A DNA stretch of 50,317 bases from an uncultured Pelagibacteraceae bacterium. Lineage in GTDB: Bacteria; Pseudomonadota; Alphaproteobacteria; Pelagibacterales; Pelagibacteraceae. Below the pieces are notes generated by a model. The model saw nothing but the letters and a program-made list of their open reading frames with translations, searched no databases and was not told the origin of the DNA. The stretch covers positions 1-50,317 of the forward strand of contig CABZFJ010000006.1 of NCBI GenBank assembly GCA_902524995.1, read 5' to 3'. Positions 32,843 through 43,343 of the stretch are shown piece after piece. Made by a program: the position numbers and the translations under genes. Positions within the stretch are counted from its first letter, which is position 1, and each line of letters starts with the position of its first letter.

Positions 32843-33766
32843 TTAATTAAGTCTGTTTTGTTTCAATTTAGCAAAATCTTCATCTGCATGATATGATGAT
32901 CTTGTTAAAGGAGATGATGAAACCAGTAAAAATCCTTTTGATTTTGCTATTACTTCTAATTCTTTAAATTCATCTGGATGATAGTACCTATGTAGAGGAT
33001 GATGTTTTACGGACGGCTGTAGGTATTGACCAATTGTTAAAAAATCCACATCTGCTGATCTTAGATCATCCATTACTTGGATTATTTCATCTCTCTCTTC
33101 ACCTAAACCAACCATTATTCCAGATTTAGTAAATACTTTTTTATTATTTAATTTTGCATTCTTAAGAAGTTCTAAAGATGCAAAGTATCTAGCACCCGGT
33201 CTCACTTTGACATACAGTCTTGGCACTGTTTCAATATTATGATTAAAAACATCAGGATTAGACTCTAAAATTGTTTTATAAGACTCACCTTTTCTCAAAA
33301 AATCTGGAGTTAAAACCTCAATTGTAGTGTTTGGATTTTTTTTTCGAGTCATCAAAACTACTTCTTTAAAATGATTTGATCCACCATCTGGTAAATCATC
33401 TCTATCTACGGATGTTATAACGACATGTCTTAAGTTTAATTTATTTACTGCATTTGCAATTTTAACATGCTCAAAAGGATCTAATTTTTCTGGCTTTCCA
33501 GTTTTGACATCACAAAATGCACAAGCTCTTGTGCAAGTATCTCCCATAATCATAAATGTTGCGTGTCGTTTACTCCAACACTCTGTTATATTTGGGCAGT
33601 TAGCTTCCTGACAAACAGTAACAAGATTATTTTGATTAACTACAGTTTTGGTAAGAAAAAATTCTTTACTATCAGAAAGTTTAGACCTAATCCATTCTGG
33701 TTTCTTTTTAATTGGATTTATTGGGTTTTTTACTTTTTCCGGATGTCTTGGTTTAATTTTTTTCAT
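32843..33766 (-). CDS. lipA: Lipoyl synthase
   Basis: 307-residue radical-SAM enzyme that inserts two sulfurs into protein-bound octanoate. The auxiliary cluster Cys are C52, C57 and C63 ([13 protein letters not shown]), and the SAM-cluster Cys are C78, C82 and C85 (CTRACAFC). The C-terminal [10 protein letters not shown] provides the conserved Ser ligand. Other core motifs: [37 protein letters not shown] and [20 protein letters not shown]. Its start lies 14 bases inside the ftsB-like gene. In relatives this place follows the pyruvate dehydrogenase genes, which need lipoate. Confidence 0.96.
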   Translation of the reverse strand: MKKIKPRHPEKVKNPINPIKKKPEWIRSKLSDSKEFFLTKTVVNQNNLVTVCQEANCPNITECWSKRHATFMIMGDTCTRACAFCDVKTGKPEKLDPFEHVKIANAVNKLNLRHVVITSVDRDDLPDGGSNHFKEVVLMTRKKNPNTTIEVLTPDFLRKGESYKTILESNPDVFNHNIETVPRLYVKVRPGARYFASLELLKNAKLNNKKVFTKSGIMVGLGEERDEIIQVMDDLRSADVDFLTIGQYLQPSVKHHPLHRYYHPDEFKELEVIAKSKGFLLVSSSPLTRSSYHADEDFAKLKQNRLN

Positions 33767-34058
33767 TGTCTTTTATTATATAGGTAGTCTCTCCCTCTTT
33801 TCCAAATAAAAATTTGTCTCGTATTAAAATTTCAATAAAATCAAGATCTATATTTTCAGTTAATAATGAGTTTTTATGCTCTAAATCTTGAATTTTGTTT
33901 CTTAACTTGTTTTGTTTATTATTCAGTTCATTATAAAGTTCTTTTTTATTTAAATATGAAATTAAACCTCTATCTCCTCCTAAAAGATTAAAAAAAAAAT
34001 AAATAAATAGGAAGGTTACAATTAAAATAAAGTAATTTTTTTTTATTTTACTAATCAT
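33753..34058 (-). CDS. ftsB: Septum formation initiator family protein (FtsB/DivIC-like)
   Basis: 101-residue bitopic membrane protein: one N-terminal helix ([20 protein letters not shown]), a short loop [13 protein letters not shown], then a coiled coil of about 35 residues ([20 protein letters not shown]) and a C-terminal [20 protein letters not shown]. This layout and its position directly downstream of eno match the FtsB/DivIC proteins that link FtsL and FtsQ in the division complex. Its ATG shares one base with the eno stop. Confidence 0.85.
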   Translation of the reverse strand: MISKIKKNYFILIVTFLFIYFFFNLLGGDRGLISYLNKKELYNELNNKQNKLRNKIQDLEHKNSLLTENIDLDFIEILIRDKFLFGKEGETTYIIKDNEKN

Positions 34059-35317
34059 TAATTTATAATATGCATTTTTGATTTTTTTCCAAGCTCATGC
34101 TCGATTCTTAATAATTGATTATATTTTGAAACTCTCTCTGACCTAGCTAATGACCCAGTTTTAATCTGATTAGAATCAGTTCCTACAGCAAAATCTGCAA
34201 TAAATGTATCTTCACTATCACCGGATCTATGTGAGATTATAGTTTTATAACCAATTAATTTTGCAAATTTTATAACTTCAAGTGTTTCTGTGACAGTACC
34301 AATTTGATTTAATTTAATTAATATTGAATTAGCTGAAAAATTTAAAAAGCCAATTTTCAATCTTTCTAAATTTGTTACAAAAAGGTCATCACCAACAATT
34401 TGTATTTTGTTTTTTGTTTTATTCAAAAGTTTTGTCCAGGCTGACCAATCATTTTCACCAAATGGGTCTTCTATAGACTTGATTTTATATTTTTTTATTA
34501 GATTAAGATAATTGTCTATAGATTTGTTTACACTAGTGTATTTTTTAGAGTGAATTGAGTATTTTTTATTTTTAATTAACTCATTTGCTGCGACGTCCAA
34601 ACATATAACTACGTCTTTTCCATTTTTAAAACCTGACAAATTTATAGCTTTTACTATAAGTTTTAGAGCACTTTCATTATCATTTAACATTGGAGCGAAT
34701 CCACCTTCATCTCCTACAGAGGTGGAATGACCCATCTTCTTAATTAAATCTCTTAATTTATTAATAACAATAAAACACATTCTAACACCCTCGGAAAAAG
34801 TTTTTGCTTTATCTGGTCTTATCATAAACTCTTGAATTTTAAGTTTATTATTTGCGTGTGCCCCTCCATTAATTATATTCATTAAAGGGTAAGGTAATTT
34901 AAAATTTTTATTCACAAGCAAATTTTTATAAATTGGAATTTTTTTAATTTTGGATGATAATTTTTTGACAGCTATTGAAACTGAAAGAATTGTATTAGCT
35001 CCAACTCTTTTTTTTTGTTTGGTACCATCAAGCCTTATTAATAAATTATCTATTTTTTCTTGTTGATGGATATTAAAATTTTTTAACTTATTTGATATTA
35101 CCTTATTTATAAATTCAACAGGTTTTAAAACACTTTTTCCAAGATATTTTTTATTAGTAATATCTCTTTTTTCGAAAGCTTCATAAGTTCCAGTTGATGC
35201 TCCAGATGGACAAATTGCTGATGCACTAATATCTTTCACAAATACTTCTGTTTCTATAGTTGGATTTCCTCGACTATCAAAAACTTGTCTAGCAATTACT
35301 TTAGAAATTTTAGACAT
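34058..35317 (-). CDS. eno: Enolase
   Basis: 419-residue glycolytic enzyme interconverting 2-phosphoglycerate and phosphoenolpyruvate. Motifs: ARQVFDSRGNPTIETEVFV, PSGASTGTYEAFEKRD, LMNIINGGAHANNKL, the catalytic Glu region GHSTSVGDEGGFAP, metal ligands in ICLDVAANE, SIEDPFGENDW and VGDDLFVTN, the active-site Lys in NSILIKLNQIGT, and SHRSGDSEDTFIADFAV. Length is at the short end for bacterial enolases. It is in one message with kdsA, with a one-base overlap. Confidence 0.97.
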   Translation of the reverse strand: MSKISKVIARQVFDSRGNPTIETEVFVKDISASAICPSGASTGTYEAFEKRDITNKKYLGKSVLKPVEFINKVISNKLKNFNIHQQEKIDNLLIRLDGTKQKKRVGANTILSVSIAVKKLSSKIKKIPIYKNLLVNKNFKLPYPLMNIINGGAHANNKLKIQEFMIRPDKAKTFSEGVRMCFIVINKLRDLIKKMGHSTSVGDEGGFAPMLNDNESALKLIVKAINLSGFKNGKDVVICLDVAANELIKNKKYSIHSKKYTSVNKSIDNYLNLIKKYKIKSIEDPFGENDWSAWTKLLNKTKNKIQIVGDDLFVTNLERLKIGFLNFSANSILIKLNQIGTVTETLEVIKFAKLIGYKTIISHRSGDSEDTFIADFAVGTDSNQIKTGSLARSERVSKYNQLLRIEHELGKKSKMHIIN

Positions 35318-36144
35318 TATTTTTTTTTTATTAAATTATCTATTTCTACTATCTGATTTATAAGATTATCTAATTTATTTAGTGGAACCATGTTTGGTCC
35401 ATCAGAGGGAGCATTATCAGGATCATGATGTGTTTCTATAAAAATTGCAGCAACACCCACTGCAACTGCTGCTCTAGATAAATGTTCAACAAACTCTCTC
35501 TGTCCACCACTTTTATCACCTTGTCCACCCGGTTGCTGAACAGAATGAGTGGCATCAAAAACAACTGGATAACCATTTTTTGCCATTATGGGTATTGATT
35601 TCATATCTGTTACTAAAGTGTTATAACCAAAACTAGCCCCTCTCTCTGTGACAAGAATATTATTATTTCCCGACTCTGATATTTTTTTTGTTACATTTAC
35701 CATATCCCATGGAGCCAAAAACTGACCCTTCTTTACATTAATAATTTTTTTTGTTTTTGCAGCAGCAACTAATAAATCTGTTTGTCGACATAAGAATGCA
35801 GGAATCTGTAAAACGTCTACATGTTCTGCAACAATTGAGCATTGCTGTTCATTGTGAATATCAGTAAGGACAGGAACTTTTATTTCATTTTTTATTTTGT
35901 CAAAAACCGGTAAAGATTTTTCTAATCCAGCTCCTCTTTTACCTTTAAGACTTGTTCGATTAGCTTTATCAAATGACGTTTTATATATAAATCCAATATT
36001 ATATTTCTCAGTAATTTTTTTAATTTCCCCTGCCATATCTAAAGCGTGTTGCTCAGTTTCTAGTTGGCAAGGTCCTGCTATTAAACAAATTTTATTTGTG
36101 TTAGAAATATTTAAATCCTGACATTTAACAATTCTATTTTCCAT
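35317..36144 (-). CDS. kdsA: 2-dehydro-3-deoxyphosphooctonate aldolase (KDO-8-P synthase)
   Basis: 275 residues. Condenses arabinose 5-phosphate and phosphoenolpyruvate to KDO-8-phosphate for the lipopolysaccharide inner core. Motifs: [89 protein letters not shown] and [21 protein letters not shown]-terminal [18 protein letters not shown] carries conserved metal-site residues. Asn in DKANRT fits the group that does not need metal, as far as can be judged by eye. It overlaps pyrG by 11 bases; the neighbouring eno supplies phosphoenolpyruvate. Confidence 0.96.
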   Translation of the reverse strand: MENRIVKCQDLNISNTNKICLIAGPCQLETEQHALDMAGEIKKITEKYNIGFIYKTSFDKANRTSLKGKRGAGLEKSLPVFDKIKNEIKVPVLTDIHNEQQCSIVAEHVDVLQIPAFLCRQTDLLVAAAKTKKIINVKKGQFLAPWDMVNVTKKISESGNNNILVTERGASFGYNTLVTDMKSIPIMAKNGYPVVFDATHSVQQPGGQGDKSGGQREFVEHLSRAAVAVGVAAIFIETHHDPDNAPSDGPNMVPLNKLDNLINQIVEIDNLIKKK

Positions 36145-37756
36145 GGTAATTTTTTGTAGCTTTTATAAATGATTTAAATAATGGATGTGGTGATAATGGT
36201 CTTGATTTAAACTCTGGATGAAATTGAACACCAATAAACCAGGGATGATTTTTTAATTCAATTATTTCAGGTAATTTATTATCTGGAGACATACCCGAAA
36301 ATATTAATCCTTTTTTTTCAAATTTTGATCTTTGGTTATTATTAACTTCATATCTATGTCTGTGTCTTTCTTTTATTTCATTTGATTTATAAATCTTTTT
36401 TATGGCAGAATTATTTTTTAATTTAGCTGTATAAAGCCCTAATCTCATTGTTCCACCTAAGTTTTTTTCTGTGCCCTTAAAAACTTTTCCATTTCTGTTC
36501 CATTCATGGATTAATCCAATAACAGGATAGCATTTTTTATCAAGCTCTGTAGATCCAGCTTTTTTAATATTTAATTTGTTTCTGGCAAATTCAATTATTG
36601 CCATTTGCATTCCAAAACAAATACCAAAAAAGGGTATTTTTTTTTCTCTTGCATATTTAATTGCTGCAATCTTCCCTTCTGTTCCTCTTATACCAAATCC
36701 ACCTGGTATTAATATTCCAGAAACACTCTTAAGTTTTTTGCTTATTTCATTTTTTTTTAGTTTATCAGATTCAATTCTTACTAAATTAACTTTTACATTA
36801 TTTGCTATGCCACCGTGTGTTAATGCTTCATCTAAAGATTTATATGCATCTTTTAAGTTCACATACTTGCCTATTATTCCAATGTTAATTACTTTATTAT
36901 TTTTTAGAACAGTAGAGGTGATATTTTTCCATGGATTTAAATTGGGTTTCTTTTTTGATTTTATTTTAAAATATTTTAAGACTTGTTTATCTAATTTTTG
37001 GTTATAAAAGCTAATTGGAGCTTCATAAATTGTCCTTACATCAACAGTCTCAATAACATTTTTAATATCTACATTACAAAATAAAGATATTTTTTTTCTT
37101 TGTTCTAAAGGTATATGCTGCTCTGATCTACATATAACAATATCTGGCTGTATACCGATACTTCTTAATTCTTTGACACTATGTTGTGTAGGTTTTGTTT
37201 TTATCTCATCAGAAGATTTCATATATGGTACTAAAGTTAAATGAACAAATAATGTTCTAGACCTTCCAATATCGTTTGAGAATTGTCTTATAGCTTCTAA
37301 GAATGGTAAACTTTCTATGTCACCAACAGTTCCACCGATTTCGCAAATTACAAAATCTTCATTACTTATGTCTTTGCTAATAAATTTTTTAATTCTATCT
37401 GTAATATGCGGAATAACTTGAACTGTCTTACCTAGATAGCCCCCTTGTCTCTCTTTTTTGATAACATCACTATAAATTTTGCCTGTAGTAATATTATCTG
37501 ATTGTTTTGAAGAAATATTTGTAAATCTTTCATAATGTCCTAAATCTAAATCGGTCTCTGCACCATCATCAGTAACAAATACCTCTCCATGTTGAAAAGG
37601 ACTCATTGTTCCTGGATCAACATTTAAATATGGATCCATTTTACGTATCCTTACTTTATAACCTTGTGACTTTAATAAATATGCAAGCGATGCTGAGGAT
37701 AATCCTTTTCCAAGAGATGATACCACGCCGCCAGTGACAAAGATATATCGCGCCAT
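36134..37756 (-). CDS. pyrG: CTP synthase
   Basis: 540 residues. Makes CTP from UTP, ATP and glutamine. The N-terminal synthase domain starts [20 protein letters not shown] and has [39 protein letters not shown] and [17 protein letters not shown]. The C-terminal class I amidotransferase domain has the nucleophile in [13 protein letters not shown] and the His-Glu pair in [11 protein letters not shown]. Length is normal. It heads the pyrG-kdsA-eno-ftsB-lipA-ratA run, 40 bases after secG. Confidence 0.97.
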   Translation of the reverse strand: MARYIFVTGGVVSSLGKGLSSASLAYLLKSQGYKVRIRKMDPYLNVDPGTMSPFQHGEVFVTDDGAETDLDLGHYERFTNISSKQSDNITTGKIYSDVIKKERQGGYLGKTVQVIPHITDRIKKFISKDISNEDFVICEIGGTVGDIESLPFLEAIRQFSNDIGRSRTLFVHLTLVPYMKSSDEIKTKPTQHSVKELRSIGIQPDIVICRSEQHIPLEQRKKISLFCNVDIKNVIETVDVRTIYEAPISFYNQKLDKQVLKYFKIKSKKKPNLNPWKNITSTVLKNNKVINIGIIGKYVNLKDAYKSLDEALTHGGIANNVKVNLVRIESDKLKKNEISKKLKSVSGILIPGGFGIRGTEGKIAAIKYAREKKIPFFGICFGMQMAIIEFARNKLNIKKAGSTELDKKCYPVIGLIHEWNRNGKVFKGTEKNLGGTMRLGLYTAKLKNNSAIKKIYKSNEIKERHRHRYEVNNNQRSKFEKKGLIFSGMSPDNKLPEIIELKNHPWFIGVQFHPEFKSRPLSPHPLFKSFIKATKNYHGK

Positions 37757-37796
37757 GGAAGAATCTTATAGACCTAAAACTTAAAAATTTAAAGTA

Positions 37797-38096
37797 TTAA
37801 TTATTACTATCTGGCACCTTTGGAGCATCATCAGTTTCCTCTATTTTATCTAAAACTGATGTTGTTGGAGTTAATTCACCTCTTGAAAGAATCGTTAAAT
37901 ACAGACTGCATATTATAAATAAAGTAGCAATTATTGCTGTAGCTTTGGTTAAAAAATTTCCTGCCGATCTAGAAAGCATAAAGTTATCTTGGGACACTCC
38001 AATACCTAATGCACCGCCCTCAGATTTTTGAAATAAAACTAAGACAACTAGAATAGCTGCAAGAATAATATTAATTATTAAAAGTATATTTTCCAC
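37797..38096 (-). CDS. secG: Preprotein translocase subunit SecG
   Basis: 99-residue membrane protein of the SecYEG channel. It starts with GTG (MENILLIINIILAAILVVLV), then the conserved LFQKSEGGALGIGVSQDNFM loop, SRSAGNFLTKATAIIATLFI helix and a polar tail rich in Asp/Glu/Pro. Two helices and the SEGGALG loop are diagnostic. It sits between tpiA (6 bases upstream) and pyrG, the standard alphaproteobacterial order. Confidence 0.92.
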   Translation of the reverse strand: MENILLIINIILAAILVVLVLFQKSEGGALGIGVSQDNFMLSRSAGNFLTKATAIIATLFIICSLYLTILSRGELTPTTSVLDKIEETDDAPKVPDSNN

Positions 38097-38101
38097 GAGG
38101 T

Positions 38102-38851
38102 TTAATTAGTTGATTTTTTAATTATATCAATAAAATTTTTTGCTCTCAAAGAAGCACTTCCTATTAAAAATCCTTTTAAATCATTAATTTTTTTTAACTC
38201 CAATACATTTTTTGAGTTAACAGATCCACCATAGATAATTTTATATTTTTGATTTTTTTTTAATTTATTAATTATATTATTTATGTCTTTAAAGTTTTTT
38301 CTTAATTCAGATGATTTTGGTATTTTTCCAGTTCCGATTGCCCATCTAGGTTCATATGCAAAAATAATATTATTAATTTTTTTTATATTCTTTAATGCGA
38401 TCGATATTTGTCTTTCAAGCACTGAGAGAGTTTTATTATTTTTTTTTTCTTTATATGTTTCTCCAATGCAAAGAATTACTTTTAATTTTTCTTTAAGTGC
38501 TGAGTGAATTTTTTTATTTATTAGTATATCATTTTCCTGATTTCTAATTTCAGAATGACCAACGATAACATAGTCGCCTCCTGCTGACTTAATTAATTTA
38601 GAGTTTACAGATCCTGTTAATGCACCATAATCATTTAATTGAGAAAGGTTCTGAGCACCTACTTTAATTTTAGTGTTTTTTACTTTATTTTTAACTGATG
38701 AAATTAGGGTAAATGGTGGGCAGTAAATTATTTGATTTTTTTTATTTTTTGATTGTTTTAAAAATTTTATGGTTTCATTAATGCCAGTGATATGACTTTT
38801 TTCTCCATTCATCTTCCAATTAGCTATAAAGATCATATTATTATTTGTCAT
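38102..38851 (-). CDS. tpiA: Triosephosphate isomerase
   Basis: 249 residues. Interconverts dihydroxyacetone phosphate and glyceraldehyde 3-phosphate. Motifs: IFIANWKMNGEKS with the catalytic Lys, VGAQNLSQLNDYGALTG, the catalytic His in YVIVGHSEIRNQ (family usually GHSERR; Arg replaced by Ile at one place), the catalytic Glu in FAYEPRWAIGTG, and the phosphate-binding IIYGGSVNSKN. It is divergent from the SurA/PpiD-like gene across 57 bases and begins the minus-strand run to ratA. Confidence 0.95.
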   Translation of the reverse strand: MTNNNMIFIANWKMNGEKSHITGINETIKFLKQSKNKKNQIIYCPPFTLISSVKNKVKNTKIKVGAQNLSQLNDYGALTGSVNSKLIKSAGGDYVIVGHSEIRNQENDILINKKIHSALKEKLKVILCIGETYKEKKNNKTLSVLERQISIALKNIKKINNIIFAYEPRWAIGTGKIPKSSELRKNFKDINNIINKLKKNQKYKIIYGGSVNSKNVLELKKINDLKGFLIGSASLRAKNFIDIIKKSTN

Positions 38852-38908
38852 CTTAGATAATTTAATTTATAGGTTTGTTTTTTATAATCAATATATAAAG
38901 AATTACTC

Positions 38909-40327
38909 ATGTTAGGAAAATTAAGAGGTTTTACAAATAGTAAATTGGCAGGTGTCCTCGTGGCTATAATAATTGTTCCTTTTGTATTTTGGGGAATGGG
39001 AAGTGTCTTTAGTGGTGGTAACACAAATAATATTGCTAAGATAAATAATAATTCAATTTCAACGAAAGATTTCATTGATCATATAAACCGATCAAGAATT
39101 AATCCTGATTATATAAAAGAAAATTTAGATAACAATATCTTAGAAAGAATTTTAAGTGACCTTATATCAAAAGATTTAATGTCAATGGAGTATAAAGATT
39201 TAAATGTAAAAGTTTCAGATAGATCATTAAAATTAAATTTACAATCCGACATAAATTTTCTTGATGATGACAAAAATTTTTCAAGATTGAAATATGAAAA
39301 GTTTCTTTTAGAGAATAATATTATTGCTGCTGAATTTGAAAATAGACTAAAAAATTCTCAGTTAAGAAAAAGACTATTTGATTATATTGGTGGTGGTATT
39401 AAATCACCATACTATTTACAAAATATGATTTACATAAATGAAAACAAAAAAATAAATATTCAATACTATGATCTTGAATATGCTTACGATAAAAATATTT
39501 CAGACGTCGAAATCAATAATTATATAATAGAAAATGAGGAAAACCTAAAAGAAGCGTACATTGATTTTATTTATGCTAAAATTGAACCCTCAAATCTAAT
39601 TGAAATCAAAGAATTTAATGAAGATTTTTACAAAAAAATTGATGAAATCGAGAATGATATATTAAATGAAGTTTCTTTAGAAGATATCGCTAAAAAAAAT
39701 GAAATAAAATTGCAAAAAAGAAACGATTTTAAGTTCGTAAATGAGGATGATGTATTAAAAGAAATTTACGAAAATAAAGATAAAAAAGAAATAGTTTTAA
39801 AAGATAAAGACAATTACTTTTTACTATATCAAATTACAAAAAAAAATAATTTACTACCAAATAAAAATGATACATCCTTCAGAGAGAAAGTTAAAAATAG
39901 AATTTTATTAAAGAAAAAATTTGACCTTAATAAAAATTTATTTGAAAAAATTCAAAATAAAGATTTCAATGATTCTGACTTTGACATTCTAGTAAAAAAT
40001 AAAGAAAATATAAATTTAGGAATAATTAATTCAATTAATGATGATAGTTTATTTGATGAGACATCTTTAAATCTTATTTATGAATTGCCAAAAAATAGTT
40101 TTATTATGGTTTCAAATAAAGCTAATAATATATTTTTAGCAAAGATTAATCAGATTACTTATGAAAATTTAAAAAGCACAAATGAAAATATTCAAGAATA
40201 TTTAGCTAAAACAAATATCAATTTGATTGATTATATTTATAGTTCTTATGATACATCACTTAACACCAAATATGAAGTTAAAATTTTTAATAACAATATA
40301 GATCGAATAAAAGATTATTTTAAATAA
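38909..40327 (+). CDS. SurA_N/PpiD-like membrane-anchored periplasmic chaperone
   Basis: 472 residues. A short cytoplasmic start, one transmembrane anchor (KLAGVLVAIIIVPFVFWGMG), then the SurA/PpiD N-terminal chaperone region: NNNSISTKDFIDHINRSRI, ILSDLISKDLMSMEYKDLNV, NFLDDDKNFSRLKYEKFLLE. PpiD of enteric bacteria is 623 residues with a parvulin domain. Here no parvulin signature is recognised in the middle (about 230-350), so isomerase activity is doubtful. It probably assists folding of exported proteins near SecYEG. It is encoded next to tpiA-secG, as in related genomes. The stop shares a base with the trpE start. Confidence 0.82.
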   Translation: MLGKLRGFTNSKLAGVLVAIIIVPFVFWGMGSVFSGGNTNNIAKINNNSISTKDFIDHINRSRINPDYIKENLDNNILERILSDLISKDLMSMEYKDLNVKVSDRSLKLNLQSDINFLDDDKNFSRLKYEKFLLENNIIAAEFENRLKNSQLRKRLFDYIGGGIKSPYYLQNMIYINENKKINIQYYDLEYAYDKNISDVEINNYIIENEENLKEAYIDFIYAKIEPSNLIEIKEFNEDFYKKIDEIENDILNEVSLEDIAKKNEIKLQKRNDFKFVNEDDVLKEIYENKDKKEIVLKDKDNYFLLYQITKKNNLLPNKNDTSFREKVKNRILLKKKFDLNKNLFEKIQNKDFNDSDFDILVKNKENINLGIINSINDDSLFDETSLNLIYELPKNSFIMVSNKANNIFLAKINQITYENLKSTNENIQEYLAKTNINLIDYIYSSYDTSLNTKYEVKIFNNNIDRIKDYFK

Positions 40328-41784
40328 TGCTTAATATAAGCCTTAAACAATTTAAGATTAATCATAAAAAAAAATTAAACCAAATACTCTATTTGTCTTT
40401 GGATAGTGATGGTTCTAAAGAAATAATAAATTTAATAAATAATTTTTTTACTGAGAAAAATGCTTTTGTATTTGAGTCAGTAGAGAAAGGATTTATTAAG
40501 GGTAGATATACAATTTTTGGTAAAAATCCTGATAAAATATGGGAATTTAATAATAATGTAAGCAAGGTATACTTTGATAACAAAGTTAAAATTTTGAAAG
40601 GTAGTGCAAAAAAAAATATAGAAAATGTTATTGAAAGTTTTAAATTTAAAATTCCTAGAGAATTACCTTCAATTAGCTCAATAATTTCAGGATACTTTTC
40701 ATATGACATTATTAGATATCTAGAAAATATTCCTAATAAAAATAGAGACGATTTAAAATTACCTGATGCTAGAATTATCAGACCAAGAGAACTAATAATA
40801 CATGATAATATTAAAAAGAAATTATATTTTATAATTAATATTTTTTGTGACGAAAAAATAAATAATTATAAAATAAGGTATGAAAAAATAATTAATCAAA
40901 TTGAGAATTTAATTTTTTTATCTAATTATAATAGTTCGTATCTATATAAAATTAATAAAAAAGTTAAAACAAAAGTAAAATCAAATATTTCTAAACAAAA
41001 ATTTCTATTAAATGTAAAGAAGGCTAAAAAATATATTAAAATTGGAGACATATTTCAGGTAGTTTTAAGTCAAAGATTTGAAACCAAATTAAGTAAAAAC
41101 CCAATAGAAATTTATAAAAAATTAAGGAAAACAAACCCTTCTCCTTTTATGTATTTTTTTAATTTTAAAGATTTTCAGATTATTGGCGCAAGTCCAGAAA
41201 TACTTGTTAGGTTAAGAAATAATAAAGTCACGATTAGACCGATTGCTGGAACAAGACCAAGGGGGAAAAATAAAAAACAAGATTTATTTTTTGAAAAAGA
41301 TTTACTGAACGACAAAAAAGAGCTGTCCGAACATTTAATGCTTCTTGATTTAGGAAGAAACGACACTGGAAAAGTATCAAAGATTAATACTGTAAAAGTG
41401 ACTGAAAGTTTTTCTATAGAAAGATACTCTCATGTTATGCATATTGTGTCAAATGTTGAAGGAGTATTTAATAATAAATACTCAAAATTTGAAACTATGT
41501 TGTCTGGATTTCCAGCAGGAACAGTATCTGGGGCTCCAAAAATTAGAGCAATGGAAATAATAGATGAGCTAGAGACAACTAAAAGAAAAGTTTATGCCGG
41601 TGGAATTGGATATTTTTCAGCAAATGGTGAATTTGATACATGTATTGCACTTAGAACTGCAGTAGCTAAAAATAAGAAATTTTATGTGCAATCTGGTGCT
41701 GGAATAGTTGCTGATAGCAAACCACAAAACGAATATCTTGAAACAGTTAACAAAGCAAAGGCTTTATTAAAAGCAATTGAGTAA
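40327..41784 (+). CDS. trpE: Anthranilate synthase component I
   Basis: 485 residues. Converts chorismate to anthranilate with ammonia supplied by TrpG. Chorismate-binding motifs: IKIGDIFQVVLSQRFE, TNPSPFMYFFNF, IIGASPEILVRL, TIRPIAGTRPRG, ELSEHLMLLDLGRND, VESFS-type ERYSHVMHIVSNVEG, TMLSGFPAGTVSGAPKIRAM and YAGGIGYFSANGEFDTCIAL. The N-terminal feedback region includes an LLESVE-type segment (FVFESVEKGFIKGRYTIFG), so tryptophan inhibition is likely. No leader peptide or attenuator is visible, because the gene overlaps the stop of the preceding chaperone gene. First gene of trpEGDC. Confidence 0.96.
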   Translation: MLNISLKQFKINHKKKLNQILYLSLDSDGSKEIINLINNFFTEKNAFVFESVEKGFIKGRYTIFGKNPDKIWEFNNNVSKVYFDNKVKILKGSAKKNIENVIESFKFKIPRELPSISSIISGYFSYDIIRYLENIPNKNRDDLKLPDARIIRPRELIIHDNIKKKLYFIINIFCDEKINNYKIRYEKIINQIENLIFLSNYNSSYLYKINKKVKTKVKSNISKQKFLLNVKKAKKYIKIGDIFQVVLSQRFETKLSKNPIEIYKKLRKTNPSPFMYFFNFKDFQIIGASPEILVRLRNNKVTIRPIAGTRPRGKNKKQDLFFEKDLLNDKKELSEHLMLLDLGRNDTGKVSKINTVKVTESFSIERYSHVMHIVSNVEGVFNNKYSKFETMLSGFPAGTVSGAPKIRAMEIIDELETTKRKVYAGGIGYFSANGEFDTCIALRTAVAKNKKFYVQSGAGIVADSKPQNEYLETVNKAKALLKAIE

Positions 41785-41786
41785 TT

Positions 41787-42350
41787 ATGAAAATAATTTT
41801 AATTGATAACTATGATAGTTTTACATTTAATTTATATCATTACATTTCTAAGTTTTGTCAAAATGTAGACGTAGTAAGAAATGATAAAATTAATACAAAA
41901 GAAATATTAAAGAAAAAATATAATAAAATTGTCATATCACCTGGTCCAGGTAATCCTGATCAAGCTGGAAACTGTCTATCAATAGTAAATGAATTGTTTA
42001 ATAAAATTCCAATACTTGGAGTTTGTTTAGGTCATCAAATTATAGGTCAAATATTTGGATCTAAAATTATTCAAGCTAAAGAATTGGTTCATGGAAAAAC
42101 AAGTAAAATCATTTCAAAAAATATAGGTATTTTAAAAGGAATCCCAAAAATATTTGAGGCAACTAGATACCATAGTTTAATAATTGATAAGAAAACACTT
42201 TCTAAAGATTTAGAAATTACCGCCATGACCTCAGATGGAATAATTATGGGTGTTAAACATAGAATTTACGATGTTCATGGAGTACAATTTCATCCTGAAA
42301 GTATAAAAACTAAGGTTGGTTTAAAAATTTTAAAAAATTTTATTAAATAA
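41787..42350 (+). CDS. trpG: Anthranilate synthase component II (glutamine amidotransferase)
   Basis: 187 residues. Class I amidotransferase passing ammonia to TrpE. Motifs: IDNYDSFTFNLYHYI, VISPGPGNPDQAG, the nucleophile Cys in LGVCLGHQIIGQ, HGKTSKI, and the His-Glu pair in VQFHPESIKT. It begins 2 bases after trpE, and trpD begins directly at the next base after its stop. It could also serve para-aminobenzoate synthase (PabA role), as is common in small genomes. Confidence 0.95.
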   Translation: MKIILIDNYDSFTFNLYHYISKFCQNVDVVRNDKINTKEILKKKYNKIVISPGPGNPDQAGNCLSIVNELFNKIPILGVCLGHQIIGQIFGSKIIQAKELVHGKTSKIISKNIGILKGIPKIFEATRYHSLIIDKKTLSKDLEITAMTSDGIIMGVKHRIYDVHGVQFHPESIKTKVGLKILKNFIK

Positions 42351-43343
42351 ATGGAAAAATATTTAAAAAAACTTGAAGTAAGAGAAAATTTGACATTGCA
42401 GGAAAGCGTTGGTGCTTTTGAAATTTTGATGAATGGAAAAGCTAATGATCTTGAAATTTATAATTTTTTAACTCTGCTCTCTAAAAAGGGTGAAGTTTCT
42501 AGTGAAATAGCGGGTGGTGTTTCAGTACTTAGGAATAAGGCGAAAAAAGTTAATGTATATAACTGTATAGATACCTGTGGAACAGGCGGGGATGGCAAGG
42601 ATACACTAAATATATCTACTGCTTCCGCATTATTACTTTCAAGTATGGGTATTAATGTAGCAAAACATGGCAATAAAGCAGTTTCTTCAAAATGTGGATC
42701 TGCAGATGTTTTAGAAGCATTAAAAATAAATATCAATTTAGAACCAAAAGATATTGAAAATCAAATTAAAAAAAATCATTTTGGATTTATGTTTGCTCCA
42801 AATTATCACAGTGCAATGAAATATGTTGGCCCAACAAGGAAAAAAATCGGAAAAAGAACAATTTTCAATATGATTGGACCTTTAAGTAGTCCAGCAAATG
42901 TTGAAAAACAAGTTGTAGGAGTTTTTGATAAAAAACTTCTAGATATATTTGCTGATGCCTTGAAAGATTTGAATATAAAATTTGCTTGGATAGTTAGTAG
43001 CAATGATGGTTTAGACGAAATATCACCATATGATAAAACTATCGTTAAAGAATTAAGACATGGGGAAATTAATGAATTGATTATTGATCCTAAAGAATTG
43101 AATGTAAAAGCAGAAGGTTTCGATAAGATAGTTGGAAATGATGCAAAATTTAACTCAGAGAAAATTATAGAAATATTTAAAGGAAATGATGACGACTTTT
43201 CTAAAGCAGTATCATTAAATGCTGCAGCCGGCTTAATTATATCAGAAATAGAAGACAATTTTAAACATGCCTATGAAAAAGCAAGAGATCATTTGTTATC
43301 AGGAAAAACATATTTACATTTAGAAAATTTGAGAAATGCCTGA
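42351..43343 (+). CDS. trpD: Anthranilate phosphoribosyltransferase
   Basis: 330 residues. Joins anthranilate with phosphoribosyl pyrophosphate. Motifs: the phosphoribosyl-binding DTCGTGGDGKDTLNISTASA, AKHGNKAVSSKCGSADVLEA, FMFAPNYHSAMKYVGPTRK and TIFNMIGPLSSPANVEKQVVG. The start abuts the trpG stop. The 3' end overlaps trpC by 8 bases, so the operon is fully coupled. Confidence 0.96.
   Translation: MEKYLKKLEVRENLTLQESVGAFEILMNGKANDLEIYNFLTLLSKKGEVSSEIAGGVSVLRNKAKKVNVYNCIDTCGTGGDGKDTLNISTASALLLSSMGINVAKHGNKAVSSKCGSADVLEALKININLEPKDIENQIKKNHFGFMFAPNYHSAMKYVGPTRKKIGKRTIFNMIGPLSSPANVEKQVVGVFDKKLLDIFADALKDLNIKFAWIVSSNDGLDEISPYDKTIVKELRHGEINELIIDPKELNVKAEGFDKIVGNDAKFNSEKIIEIFKGNDDDFSKAVSLNAAAGLIISEIEDNFKHAYEKARDHLLSGKTYLHLENLRNA

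Noticed and set aside
42458..43258. Long minus-strand frames opposite trpD
   Set aside because: They are antisense shadows of a conserved gene, with low-complexity Ser/Phe/Ile composition and no domain.
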